Assembly: GCA_010093685.1 (NCBI GenBank)
Contig: MU006246.1
Coordinates: 146,272 to 210,271 of the forward strand
Length of the DNA: 64,000 nucleotides
Reading direction: 5' to 3'
From: Ophiobolus disseminans
Lineage: Eukaryota; Ascomycota; Dothideomycetes; Pleosporales; Phaeosphaeriaceae
Part shown: in pieces, positions 10,463 to 20,585 of the stretch
Layout: the number at the start of each line of letters is the position of its first letter
Position numbering within the stretch: the first letter of the stretch is position 1
Program-made: the position numbers and the translations under genes
The notes under the pieces: generated by a model
What the model was told of the DNA's origin: nothing
Database searches by the model: none
The model's input: only the letters and a program-made list of their open reading frames with translations

Positions 10463-11732
10463 CTACTCATACAGATCTCCTAGTATCTGCTTCACCAGCG
10501 CCTGCATGTCTTTGGCCGCCTCTCGGCCTGCCTCCAGAACCTCCTGGTGGTTTGCCATGCCTTGACTCAAATGTTCTGTCAATTGCGTTTGGCTCATGGA
10601 CTGGATTTCAGGAGCGTCTCCACGGGCACCCGCTTCGAGCACGGCTACGTTGGTCACCAGACTGAATGCGAGGACTCGCATACCCGCGTGGCGAGCGACG
10701 ATGATCTCCGGAACTGTCGACATTCCGACCACGTCTGCACCGAGCATGTTGAGCATTCGGCATTCAGCTCGTGTTTCATAGCTGCGAATCGTTAGCGTTG
10801 GTGGCTATAGAGCACACGCTGGTGGAAGAGGAGGAATAGAAGAATGAACGAGTTGATGACTTACGTCGGTCCTGCAACGAATGCATACACGCCCTCATGT
10901 AAGCGTCTTTGCTGCTTGTCAAGGCCTAGCTTTACCCAGGCTTTGTGCGTTCTTCTTCTCAGATCCAGGTCGTATGCGTCTGATAGTGGTGGGAAGCGAA
11001 CACCAAACTCCTCGATGTTGGGTCCTCGTAGGGGATGTACACCTACAAGCCCGGCCATGAAGAGGTGCTATCATCATCAGTCGAGGTCGTTGCTTAGTGT
11101 TTGGAGTAACGCACATCATTCAAGCACACAATATCTCCGACGCGATATTGCTGGTTGAGACCACCCGCTGCGTTGGTAACTACGTTTGTGTGAGATCTCG
11201 GCCTAGATTGGTCACTCAGACCTGACATACCGATCATAGTCTCCACCCCGAGTAACTTGCATACTCGAGTAGCAAATGTGACTAGGTCCATTGTGTGACC
11301 CTCGTAGAAACTAGCCGTAATCAACATCGCTCATTTTTGAAGATTTACACCGTTATTAACTGACTGTGCTCGTCCAACCAGCAACGCTACGGGCGTCTTG
11401 TTCGGCCCTATCTGCCCAAACACAAACTTTCCTGCATGTCCTTGGACTACATGACACAACGTTAGCCCTATCTATAACTCCCAGATCGTCGTAGCTCTTC
11501 CTCTATCACATGCTCCTAACTCACCAGTGCTCTTTGGAAAGTTCGGGATATCGCCGTATGCAAGCTCGACTTTGGGTTCCGGCTCAATGGTGTCTGCAAG
11601 ACCGCCGAGTCCAGAGCCACACACGATTGCTACTTTGGGATATTGCAAGGCCTCGGGCAGTTGTGAGCGCACATACTCCGCGGTTTCGGTTGCGCGGATG
11701 TAAGCGTTTGGGGCGGCGATTGTGTCGTCCAT
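10463..11732 (-). CDS. pnp1: Purine nucleoside phosphorylase
   Basis: Six exons, 11732-11525, 11446-11365, 11310-11231, 11179-11115, 11067-10865 and 10781-10463, encode 318 residues. Visible signatures are the phosphate loop IVCGSGLGGLAD, VQGHAGKFVFG, GRAHFYEGH, TNAAGGLN, and the C-terminal AGPTYETRAECRML...GADVVGMSTVPE with the base-binding Asn of SLVTNVAV. These identify the trimeric PNP family, which cleaves inosine and guanosine with phosphate to free base and ribose 1-phosphate in purine salvage. Splice sites were chosen because each junction restores a family motif: GRA/HFYEGH, MI/VTNAAGG, CLND/HLF, AGPT/YETRAE. It is divergently arranged from the uS10m gene with 233 bp between start codons. 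Confidence 0.94.
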
Positions 11733-11965
11733 TTTGCTTAGCTATGCAAAAAGAATCGATGCGAAGAAGAAGGAAGCAACTCAAGTGATTATATGAGAAA
11801 AGGTAGAGGACTTCGAGATATTTACCTCGTGCATTGCCCAGCCGAATGTGGAAGGTCTGCGGTGAGTTCCGACAGCGCGGGCGGTAAGCGAATCGGCGCT
11901 AGTGTTGCGGCAGAACGACCTGCAGAAGTTCAAGGTGGGAGGCGCGGATCGCGACATCATCAAGC

Positions 11966-13180
11966 ATGGCGGCGCCACGGTGTTTACGGTCGTTTCTGGG
12001 GCCGGTAAAGAGGGTGAAGGTGTGTATGAAGCAATTGGGCTAGGCATTGTCTGTGCACAGTGGTGGCTAACGAAGGCACAGATCACACAACCTCGACCAC
12101 ACGTCCAAACTTTCTGTCGACAGAAGAGTTCCCGATCCGATGAAGACCGCGAAGATAGGGAAGTGAGGGGAGCGGGTGGCGGCAAGCTGATGGACGACTT
12201 GATGGCGGATATCGAGAATGGGGATATGCCACTGGACCGGCGGTTGAAGGACATGGGCCTCGATCCCGAGGAGTATAAAGCGTATGGTGACCACCATATA
12301 AACACCTGGGCGGTAAAGTAGAGGCTGACTATATACCAGACTCTGGAAAAGCGAGCGCAAAGCCGAAGAGCGCTTCGCAGAATGGGAGCCCAAAACTCGC
12401 GAAGAAGCCCAGCAGAAATGGAAAGAACTGCAAAACACGCCCGACCACATGACGCTACTACACATGTACAAACGCGCAGGCGTCGAGCCCATCAAACTCG
12501 CAAAGTCCGTACCCCTTACCCCCATCATCCCATACTATCCCAACTAACACCCGCCCTCCAGGGAACGCGGCATAACCCTCCCAACCGACATCCCACCCCT
12601 CGACCCCCAAACCCAATCCTCCCTCGATGCCCTCCGCACCCCCATAAACGTCCAAGCCGTAGGCCTGCGCCCCCTGCGCCGCTCCCCCACCTACGGCGTC
12701 CCGGTATGCGACCTACAAATCCGCTCCTACAGCATCCGCCAACTACTCTTGTACGCCGACTTCGCCGTGCGCGCCGCATACTATATGGGCCTACCGTGCC
12801 GCGGGCCTATCCCTCTCCCACGCATAACCGAGCGCTGGACAGTCCCCCGGTCACACTTTATTTTCAAGAAGTCGCAGGAGAACTTTGAGCGCGTGACCAT
12901 GCGCCGCTTAGTGCAGATACAGGACGGCGATGCGGATGTGGTGAAAGCGTGGTTGGCGTTTGTCACGCGGAATCAGGTTCCAGGTACCGGTATGAAGGCG
13001 AATATTTGGGAGTATGAGGGCCTCGAGGCGGCGACGAGGGCTGGGTATGAGTTGGAGGCTGGGGATCATTCGAGGAGGAGGGAGGGCAGTGTGTTGAGGA
13101 AGGTGGATGAGATTTTGGGAAGTAGGGGGTTTAAGGAGGCGATGGTGGGGTTTGAGGGGGAGGTTGAGATGAGGCCGTAG
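11966..13180 (+). CDS. rsm10: Mitochondrial small-subunit ribosomal protein uS10m (Rsm10)
   Basis: Exons 11966-12004, 12082-12281, 12340-12504 and 12562-13180 encode 340 residues. The first exon gives an Arg-rich, amphipathic N terminus (MAAPRCLRSFLGP, continuing ITQPRPHVQTFCRQ), a good mitochondrial targeting sequence, which is why this start is chosen. The C-terminal half is the uS10 fold: VPVCDLQIRSYSIRQL, ADFAVRAAYYMGLPCRGPIP, RITERWTVPRSHFIFKKSQE and NFERVTMRRLVQIQDGD. The middle region (about residues 40-150) is charged and helical and is specific to fungal orthologues. The protein belongs to the head of the mitochondrial 37S subunit. Exon 3 is tied to exon 2 by a donor (GTATGG) inside a frame that otherwise continues 39 bases to a stop. 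Confidence 0.9.
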
Positions 13181-13408
13181 GAGGGGGGTGATGTGCAGTC
13201 TGGCATGTACATATGTATAAACACAACACATTTACGAGAAGAAGCACTTGGAAGAAAACCTGTCTCCTTCATTGTCGTCAATATCCCTGATATGTCCTTC
13301 CATCCATCCTTCCCTTAGTTGCTCAAAGCTTGAGTAGCTACCCCATCCTCCTATCCTTCCTCCAACCTCCTCCCAATTCAAACCCCCCATCCCGTCCAGT
13401 CCCACCCT

Positions 13409-15919
13409 CTAGAACTCCACCCCACCCTCTCCCCCAACCCTCTCATCCGCAAGCAACAACTCCAACATCGCATCCAACAACTCCTGCTGTAGTCCCTTCC
13501 CCTGCAGCGCCCTCACCTTATTCAGCACCGACTCACCACTGTTCACCGTATTCCAAATATCCCACTTACGATCCATCTCAATGCTCGCCTTATCAATGAC
13601 ATCGCGGATACGCGGCACAGGATCGATGACGTCTAGCTGCGGCCCAGAGCCGAGTTCGACGATGATGGTGTGGTCCGTGGATATGGTGCCGAGGTCGAGT
13701 AACGTGCCATTAGATTCGGAGGAGAGTGTGTGAGACAGGGATTTAGCGTGGCGCTTTGAGTGGGGGGATGTCGTGAGGCAGCTAATGTCTTTCTTATGCT
13801 TAGGCGTATGAGCCAGTACGCGAATTTTCCAGGCCCGCGCTTTCGGCACGGAAGCTGTATCGCCGCTGACAGGTCCGATTTTCAACACACCCGTGGATTG
13901 CTTGTACGTGATGGGCGTGTACGCGAACGCGACGTTTTCTTCGTCGGGGGATTCTTCGCCCCCGGCGTCGATGATGCGGAACCCGCCGTCGTCGACGTGT
14001 GTGCCGGAGCCGTTGTCTTCGGTCAGTGTGAAGGAGCCGTCGGACCCGACGACGAGTAGGATTTCAAGCGCGTCTGGGTTCGGGGAGCCGGATTGCGGGC
14101 GCCATGCGCCGTCGAGAGGGATGATTGCACCTTCGGGAGCAAGGGCAGGGACGAAGTTGAGGGGGCGGTGGACTTTAAGTTCGCCGGCGCGGTTGTAGAC
14201 GGTGCCGGTGAAGATGTCGACGTACTTGCCCTTGGGGAGCCAGACGTTTGCGGCGCCGAGGTGCGTTGTCCTGTCGCGAGGCTGCGTGACCGGCGCGACG
14301 ATGAGTTCGGTGCCGAAGCGGAATTGGTTGGGGACGGAGTACGCTTGGTCTTCTTCTGGGTAATCCCAGTACATTGGCTGGACGAGAGGTTCGTCGTCGG
14401 AGGCGGAGCGCGCGTTCATGGTGTAGAGGTAGGGGATTAGACGGTGGCGGAAGCGTAGGGTGTCCTCGACGATGGTGCGGGCTTCTTCGTTGAAACGCCA
14501 TGGTTCGCGGGTGTTGAAGGGGTTGTTGTCGGAGTGGAGGCGTAGGATGGGGCTGTAGCAACCTAGCTGCACCCAGCGCGTGTACAGCTCGTCGTCCTTG
14601 TAGCCGTGGGTGTGGCCGCCGATGTCGTTACTCCACCAGCCGTAGCCAATGTTGGAGGCGGTAGCAGTGAACTCGGGCTGGAAGTTGAGGGAGTCCCAAG
14701 TAATGATGGCGTCTCCTGAGAAGCCAATTTGGTAGCGTTGTGCGCCTGGACCGCCGAAACGAGATAGGATGAGAGGCCTTTGGCTTCCTCGACCGCTATC
14801 GAGAAAATGGAAGTGGTTCAGCACCCAAAGCGGATCCACACCAGGTATCTTGGACGTATTGCCTTGCTGCCAGTCAACCCACCAAAAGTCAACACCACGC
14901 TGTTCGTGTTGATGATGCACAATGTCGAAGTAAGCATCCATGAACGACTTGTCAGTGCAGTCAAAATTGATCGTCTGTTTCGTCGCAGGATCAATGCCAA
15001 GATACTTCGCAACTTCGGGGTACTGCTCTTCATGGTGCCTGAAGCCGTCCGCGGGATGCAGATTCAACGTCAGTTTCAAGCCTCGGTCGTGCAGCTTCTT
15101 CATGAACTTGTCTGGATCTGGGAAGAGCTCCTTGTTCCATGTATAACCGGTCCAGCCGTTGATACCATCAGGCAGGTTCCACACCAAATGCCAGTCCATG
15201 TCTACCACAGCGACATTCATAGGAACGTCGTCCTTATCGAAGTGGTCATGCAGCTCCATGTATTCCTTCTCGTCGTACGCGTGATACCGGCTCCACCAGT
15301 TGCCCATGGCGTATCGTGGGAGAAGAGGCTGGCTGCCAGACACGGCGTAGTATGCGCGCACAGCCTCTCGGTAGTCGCGCCCATACATGAAGATGTACTC
15401 GTCGCTCCTCTCGCCCTTCTTGCGGCCCGCGATCCAGCCGTTGTCCTCAAACAGCATGGAGTCCGAGTCTTTCAAGACTGCCATTCCGTCTCTTGAGAGC
15501 ACACCAGGACCCAGGTTTGTCCTTCCATTGACCATGTCTAGCGTGCGTGTGGTGCCTCCCAAATTCGAGACATCCTCGCCGTAAGACCACGTGCCCGTCA
15601 CATCTCCCTTCAGATGGACTCTGAAGCCATCTGAGCTAAACTTCTTCTTGTCATAGACAACGTGGAAGCGCTTGGTTACGATTTCGATGCCGTGGCCGCG
15701 GTCCCAGACGTAAAAGTCTGGGATGGCCAGTCTGCGGTTGATGGCAAAGGTAGACGCTCGGTCTTCGAACTTGCCATCCTCGGCCCACTCGAAGCGTAGC
15801 AGGCCGTCTGTGAGGATGGTGAAGCGGTACTTGTCGCCCGCGACAATGGCGTCCGGATGCGCCACATGGCGCGTCTTGAAGTCGTAGCGCGCAGGCTTAG
15901 ACATGATTGTGTCAGGCAA
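13409..15919 (-). CDS. Glycoside hydrolase family 31 alpha-glucosidase-like enzyme, no signal peptide
   Basis: A single exon of 836 residues. GH31 signatures are clear: the N-terminal galactose-mutarotase-like domain, then the (beta/alpha)8 barrel with AVVDMDWHL, the nucleophile strand GVDFWWVDWQQG (Asp), SRFGGPGAQRYQIGFSGD containing the probable acid/base Asp of FSGDA, and SNDIGGHTHG, LRLHSDNNPF near the +1 side. C-terminal beta domains follow (LIVAPVT, FVPALAPEGAIIPL). The nucleophile context DWQQG differs from the common WxDMNE motif and marks a subgroup frequent in bacteria; specificity (alpha-glucoside or related) cannot be assigned. There is no secretion signal, so it is probably cytosolic. 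The 3' ends of this gene and the uS10m gene converge with 228 bp between them. A start at 15904 (second Met) is equally possible. Confidence 0.9.
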   Translation of the reverse strand: MPDTIMSKPARYDFKTRHVAHPDAIVAGDKYRFTILTDGLLRFEWAEDGKFEDRASTFAINRRLAIPDFYVWDRGHGIEIVTKRFHVVYDKKKFSSDGFRVHLKGDVTGTWSYGEDVSNLGGTTRTLDMVNGRTNLGPGVLSRDGMAVLKDSDSMLFEDNGWIAGRKKGERSDEYIFMYGRDYREAVRAYYAVSGSQPLLPRYAMGNWWSRYHAYDEKEYMELHDHFDKDDVPMNVAVVDMDWHLVWNLPDGINGWTGYTWNKELFPDPDKFMKKLHDRGLKLTLNLHPADGFRHHEEQYPEVAKYLGIDPATKQTINFDCTDKSFMDAYFDIVHHQHEQRGVDFWWVDWQQGNTSKIPGVDPLWVLNHFHFLDSGRGSQRPLILSRFGGPGAQRYQIGFSGDAIITWDSLNFQPEFTATASNIGYGWWSNDIGGHTHGYKDDELYTRWVQLGCYSPILRLHSDNNPFNTREPWRFNEEARTIVEDTLRFRHRLIPYLYTMNARSASDDEPLVQPMYWDYPEEDQAYSVPNQFRFGTELIVAPVTQPRDRTTHLGAANVWLPKGKYVDIFTGTVYNRAGELKVHRPLNFVPALAPEGAIIPLDGAWRPQSGSPNPDALEILLVVGSDGSFTLTEDNGSGTHVDDGGFRIIDAGGEESPDEENVAFAYTPITYKQSTGVLKIGPVSGDTASVPKARAWKIRVLAHTPKHKKDISCLTTSPHSKRHAKSLSHTLSSESNGTLLDLGTISTDHTIIVELGSGPQLDVIDPVPRIRDVIDKASIEMDRKWDIWNTVNSGESVLNKVRALQGKGLQQELLDAMLELLLADERVGGEGGVEF

Positions 15920-16695
15920 AAAGGTACAATAAAGGTCAAGACACGCCTCTTGTGTGCGAGCGCGACAGACAGCGAAACATGGCGCAGCGCGATGACGCCG
16001 GCATCTTAACGGTCGTTAACGATCCTGGGGAACGGCGCTTGGACGTCGTTGCTAAGCCTCGGAAGGCTTGAAGGAGTAACGCGTGACCTTGATTCAGGCG
16101 CAGAGGCCCTGTGCGTGGATCACACGACTGGCAAAAGTCGGCATTCTTGCCAAGTGAGCCCACAAAGACTATCGTGAACGATTGGGGATGCTTGCGCATT
16201 CGGATGGTGTTACGGAAGAGAAATGTGGAGTGTCCACGCGACGGCGTCATTTGGGCGGACATGCTGCAGGCACGCGGGGACATGCAGCGACTGCGCGGAA
16301 TCACGGACTCGACATGCGGAACCGAGACTTCGTCGCACAACAGAGGCATGAGACTTTCGAATTACGAGAGCTTCAGATGACTCCTGGGTGTCAATGATCT
16401 GCGAATTTTCCGACTGAAAAGGGACGGTGAGTGGCCTTGCTTCACCACCTTCCGTATTGCCATCAGCATGTGAAGACAACAGCTCACGCATGCAAGCACA
16501 CGACCACGCTTGAAAGAGATGGAACATTATTGCCTGCCATTGTATTGATTCAGACATCGTCCAGCTGCTGGTTCCTGGGTTTATTGGCGACAAAGATTTG
16601 GACATCCCACGGACACCACCTTCTCTTTTCGACTACAGACCAACCTCACGCACAGGTTCACACAGGTGTTCACGACAAAGTATCTTATTTCTTAA
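15920..16695. other. Interval without a recognisable gene
   Basis: Upstream region of the GH31 gene and 3' flank of the LPxELR cluster. Short overlapping open frames on both strands show no family resemblance. Confidence 0.5.
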
Positions 16696-17622
16696 TCATA
16701 ATCCATTCTCCGAAGACTCTCGCGGAGCTGTTCCATCTCCTCTGCCTCGTTTCCAATCCCCAATATATAATCGATGATCTTCAACCGCAACGCAGGCCGG
16801 CCCATCTTGCAAAAGAACATGTAGTTGGCAGTGCTCTGGTACTTTCATCCACTCGCGATTTCCACCACAGATCGGCTCCGGCCTATTTGGCAGCAGTGTA
16901 TCACTCGAGCTCTTGCGCAGCAGCACGACAGCCACGCCAGCAGCATTACACAGCTCGTGTACATTCATAACGAAATCATGCATGGCTCCTGCATGCCAGT
17001 CCTCGATGCAATCACTCAGTCGAATCTCGATGTCGAAGCGCCGATCCTTTGTAATCTGGGCACGGTGAGTCGAGGATAGAATTCGAGTACAATGATCGAT
17101 GAAGGAGCGCCCATTATCGTACTGAGCTTCAAAGTCTGTGCTCATGATTTCGTTGTTGCTCAATGGCGCCGCCAAAGTCGCGTACAGCGAGACGGGATTG
17201 GGAATCGTTGCCGGCGACGCACCACCAGGTGAATTAGCGGGCACAATCGGGGCCCACATAATGTTATCAAATACTGCGCCCCGCCAGCCGTTAACTTCCA
17301 ATCCAAAGCAGGCAATGAGTGGGCTGTGGTTCGCTACCAAGGCATTTGCCGAATCTTTATCGACGATGAAGCGCATCGGCTCATTCTTGATCTCCCGGAA
17401 CTTGGCTTCGAAGAACGGCTTAGCTTCCTCGTGGAGGGCCTTGCTGGTTCCAAGTAAGGATACAGGCAGGCATCGTCGGACGAGTGTGACTTCCGAGAAT
17501 TTCCCGTCCGCGTCTTTGGCGATTATGATATGGTGGTGTATAGTTGGACGAATCTTTTCGCAGCATATATAGCGTAGCTCTTTCGGAAGGTTGAGAAAGC
17601 AAAACGGCTGATGAGTTGTCAT
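16696..17622 (-). CDS. LPxELR (F-box-like / 2EXR-type) protein, cluster copy 1
   Basis: Single exon. The chosen start (17622) gives MTTHQPFCFLNLPKELRYIC, placing the F-box-like helix LNLPKELR at the N terminus as in its neighbours; an in-frame ATG at 17760 would add 46 residues. The second family landmark is the motif SLLGTSKALHEEAKPFFEAKF, matching the 'TCRxIxxEA' helix of such proteins. The remainder (about 310 residues in total) is not conserved in a way I recognise and carries no leucine-rich repeats. Proteins of this type are very numerous in Dothideomycetes and mostly uncharacterised; an adaptor role for SCF ubiquitin ligases is only suggested by the F-box-like N terminus. Confidence 0.75.
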   Translation of the reverse strand: MTTHQPFCFLNLPKELRYICCEKIRPTIHHHIIIAKDADGKFSEVTLVRRCLPVSLLGTSKALHEEAKPFFEAKFREIKNEPMRFIVDKDSANALVANHSPLIACFGLEVNGWRGAVFDNIMWAPIVPANSPGGASPATIPNPVSLYATLAAPLSNNEIMSTDFEAQYDNGRSFIDHCTRILSSTHRAQITKDRRFDIEIRLSDCIEDWHAGAMHDFVMNVHELCNAAGVAVVLLRKSSSDTLLPNRPEPICGGNREWMKVPEHCQLHVLLQDGPACVAVEDHRLYIGDWKRGRGDGTAPRESSENGL

Positions 17623-17802
17623 GTTGATTGTAGTGTCAGGATCGTTTCGAGTTGTGGAATGCAAAGAGAGGGAAGAGAAGTGTAGGTTATAGCTGTAGGG
17701 AGATTCGAACTTAGCTTCCATAAAGGCAACGGCGCCCGTGACCTCCTCACCAAGATCCATTCACTGGATATCGTCACCGCACCAATCTCGGGCCCACTCC
17801 TC

Positions 17803-18546
17803 CTAGCTTGGCTCAGGCAACAAGCGCACGAGCGGTCTCTGTGACGGATCCGGATAGATACCTCTCACATAAGTATTCCACACTCTGATCGCCGAATATC
17901 TCACAATTCCCAGGACTGTTGGGATTAACATCTGGGGCCATGTTCCCTGTCTCAACACAGCCATCGACAGCCCCAGCCACGCTACAACATCGCTCATGTG
18001 CGCAGCCACGGCGTTCAACATGGATATTTGATCGAACAGCCCCGCTTGCGTAAGAAATAGCTGTACATTAAAAGGTCGGGTATTTGACAGAGGCTGGTGT
18101 TTTGTTCTGGGGAGAAACGAATGACTGCTTTTGACAAAGGTCAAGACCTCGAGCGGCAGGTCGTCTGAGTTCCACAGACTCTCTATAGGAGGCGTCGAGA
18201 TGGATGGGCAACAATTAACCAGCCAACCCTCTGAATCGGTGAGTGCCCAGAAAGCATGAAGATCTAAGATGAAGCGCGCTGGCTGCTGCTCAAGTTCAGG
18301 CCAAGATCTCTCGAATATCGGACCTGCTTCGGTATTGATGAGGCGGCAGGTCGTGAGCAATCCAATACCGGGATGGGACTTTCGGATCAGTAATATGGAA
18401 GACGGCTGTCCGGGCGTGATGGACCAGATATCTGCGAGCTCGTTGCTTTGGTGAAGTGTGCGCCGCCAGGACACGAGGGTGAAAGACTCGTAGACCATCA
18501 CGCGGAGTTCTGGTGGCAGATCGAGGAAACGGGAGATACTCGCCAT
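17803..18546 (-). CDS. LPxELR (F-box-like / 2EXR-type) protein, cluster copy 2
   Basis: Single exon; start at 18546 gives MASISRFLDLPPELRVMVYE, about 247 residues (an in-frame ATG at 18588 adds 14). The second motif reads LLTTCRLINTEAGPIFERSW. A block of hydrophobic helices follows toward the C terminus (AAHMSDVVAWLGLSMAVLRQ). It lies head-to-tail behind copy 1 (about 180 bp between them) and in front of the truncated copy, so the three arose by tandem duplication and diverged strongly. Confidence 0.72.
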   Translation of the reverse strand: MASISRFLDLPPELRVMVYESFTLVSWRRTLHQSNELADIWSITPGQPSSILLIRKSHPGIGLLTTCRLINTEAGPIFERSWPELEQQPARFILDLHAFWALTDSEGWLVNCCPSISTPPIESLWNSDDLPLEVLTFVKSSHSFLPRTKHQPLSNTRPFNVQLFLTQAGLFDQISMLNAVAAHMSDVVAWLGLSMAVLRQGTWPQMLIPTVLGIVRYSAIRVWNTYVRGIYPDPSQRPLVRLLPEPS

Positions 18547-18602
18547 GGCTTTACAATGCTCTGGCTGGAACAGGAACTCGTCGATCACTTTATGTCATTT
18601 CA

Positions 18603-18821
18603 TCACTCCCTTGCTTGACGTTTGGCAAGCAACAACTGACCACTGTTTATGTTTCCTAGCACAAGCAGATAAACAATAACGCGCAACTCTTTGGGTAGAT
18701 CCAAGAACTGAAACTGTGCCTTGCTTGTAGTATCTTCTTCCACTATCGGAGCGGGGAGCAGCCGTTTTGGCATCTCCACAGCGCGCTCGGGCCCTTTTCG
18801 TCGTGCACCGCGCTTGGCCAT
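18603..18821 (-). pseudogene. Truncated LPxELR copy
   Basis: A 72-residue frame (MAKRGARRKGPE...) contains the F-box-like motif FQFLDLPKELRVIVYLLVLG and then stops 15 residues later, without the 'TCRxIxxEA' motif or the rest of the protein. The next paralogue starts only about 60 bp downstream, so there is no room for a missing second exon on this side. I read it as a 3'-truncated tandem copy; a functional short protein cannot be excluded because the frame and basic N terminus are intact. Confidence 0.6.
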
Positions 18822-19161
18822 CGTGAAGGGACATAGTTTCGCTTGATAGTTGATGAATGGAGAGAGTGGGGAGGAGGGCAGTGAGATAGAAAAGAAGAGA
18901 AGAGGAGACCAATATCTGGGGTGGAGAAAATATGGTAAATGTAAGGTCAAGGCACAGTCATTGCGGGTGGCACGATTACGTGCCTAGACAAACACTAAGG
19001 CGTTGGCTACCCAATCACGAATCCTCGAGGGCGTCGGCTGCTTGGTGGTATCGTTTGCGTGCTGCCCCATGCGGTCCTTGCCGCATTCCGTTTGGCATTA
19101 GCCTCGCCGGACCAAACGTACCCTACGCTGAACTCCTTCGGCATTCACATCCTCGCCTAAC

Positions 19162-20007
19162 TTAAGCCCACTCTTCCAACCACGCCTTCTCATCCACCAC
19201 CCCAGCATACGCTAACCAACCCTCCTCATCTCTAAACTTAACATCCCCATCCGGTAACCCGAAACTGTAAGCAACAGCTCTAACATTACAACTATCACAC
19301 AACGCCGCCAACCCATTCAACAAGTCCAGCGTCCCAGGATCCTCCGTACTCTCGCTTCCCAGCAGTAATATCTGAATCTCCTTCGCCCTCCTCTCCGGAT
19401 CCGCCATCATCACTAGCATCATATCGTAAATCTCCTTCTCCCTCTCCACAATCTCATCCACACTATTGTACGTAACTTCCTCCAGAAGCTCCTCAGCCTC
19501 GTCGTACCAGCAATATGTGCAGCCGTCAGCTACCTGAAGAAAATCCCCAGCGCCGACGATAAAATCTTGGACCGCGAAGACGTCGCCTGTAGAATTCTTC
19601 AAGCGGTCCGAGTAGTCGCTCACGAAATTAGACGCGTTGGTCTCTGAGTCGGAGCCGTCGTACGTGCAGTAGAATTTGATGTTCCAGAGTATGTCGTCGA
19701 GGATGGAGTCCTTGTGGAACAATGGCGAAACAGGGCCGGCGTGGACGATCAGGCGTGCTGCTGTGCGTGGGGCGTTCATGCGGTTGACCTTGGCTTTGAG
19801 GAAGAGGGTGGCTTCTGAGTGGACGGACTTGCACGCTAGGTATATCGAAGGTATGTGATTTGGTGCGACGAGAGTAATGCTGGCGGTCTCGTCGGCCTTG
19901 GTCCATGTGATTTTGTGGTGGTTACGGGTGATGAGGAGATCGTATATCATGAGGCGCAGGTCTTTAGGGAGATCCAGGAAGCGGAATGGGTTCGCTGTTT
20001 GGTCCAT
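19162..20007 (-). CDS. LPxELR (F-box-like / 2EXR-type) protein, cluster copy 3
   Basis: Single exon of 281 residues from MDQTANPFRFLDLPKDLRLM; ATGs at 20061 and 20172 are in frame but add unconserved sequence. The second motif is IYLACKSVHSEATLFLKAKV. The C-terminal part is acidic with many Glu/Asp runs (YDEAEELLEEV; DEIVEREKEIYDMM). No other domain is recognised. Confidence 0.75.
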   Translation of the reverse strand: MDQTANPFRFLDLPKDLRLMIYDLLITRNHHKITWTKADETASITLVAPNHIPSIYLACKSVHSEATLFLKAKVNRMNAPRTAARLIVHAGPVSPLFHKDSILDDILWNIKFYCTYDGSDSETNASNFVSDYSDRLKNSTGDVFAVQDFIVGAGDFLQVADGCTYCWYDEAEELLEEVTYNSVDEIVEREKEIYDMMLVMMADPERRAKEIQILLLGSESTEDPGTLDLLNGLAALCDSCNVRAVAYSFGLPDGDVKFRDEEGWLAYAGVVDEKAWLEEWA

Positions 20008-20585
20008 AGTGGGCTGTGGAACAAGTTCTAATGAATAGCTAAACTGATTGTTCTGCGGCATATTGTTATCGCCGTACCTGGTCGCGAGTTGCTTGTAAAA
20101 TATTCCATAATTCACCAGTACCTGCCCAGGTGAGTATGAAAAAGGTAAGGTCGTTTGAAGTAAAACCAGCAATTCAAAACTCCGTCAGCTGCCTAGTTAT
20201 GATGCCTCATAAGTGGCGAGTCGAGGAAAGTAAATTTTGAGAGTGCGAAGAGCGACTGTCTTGGGGAAGACATCTTTCGATTCGCGATGAAGTACGCTAA
20301 GCCCCAACCGTGCGCTCAGGGTCCAATGTCTGCGAGTGGGTGACATCCAGCCAAATGTGTAATACCCGGCCATCGTCACGAGACAAAATTACGAGGACAA
20401 AGTACGCAATACGAAGTAGTTCGTATTTGATATTTGACTACTAGGTGCAGGTGCTTGAATCTTACAACCCACTTAGCATGTAGGATCTAAAATGGAACTC
20501 TGTCTATCCTCGCACTACTATAAAACATTCAATATCTCATAATAAGTACACAAAGGTATCCAGGCTCCACTCAACACCTCTACAT
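20008..20585. other. Interval between LPxELR copies 3 and 4
   Basis: No gene seen. A perfect 8-base inverted repeat with a 4-base loop lies at 20408-20427 (AATACGAA/TTCGTATT). The first 160 bases could belong to copy 3 if an upstream ATG is used. Confidence 0.4.

Noticed and set aside
11781..12305. Minus-strand frame of 174 codons opposite uS10m
   Set aside because: Antisense to exons 1-2 of the uS10m gene, whose targeting sequence and splice sites are well supported.
14780..15496. Plus-strand frame of 238 codons
   Set aside because: Antisense shadow of the GH31 coding sequence.
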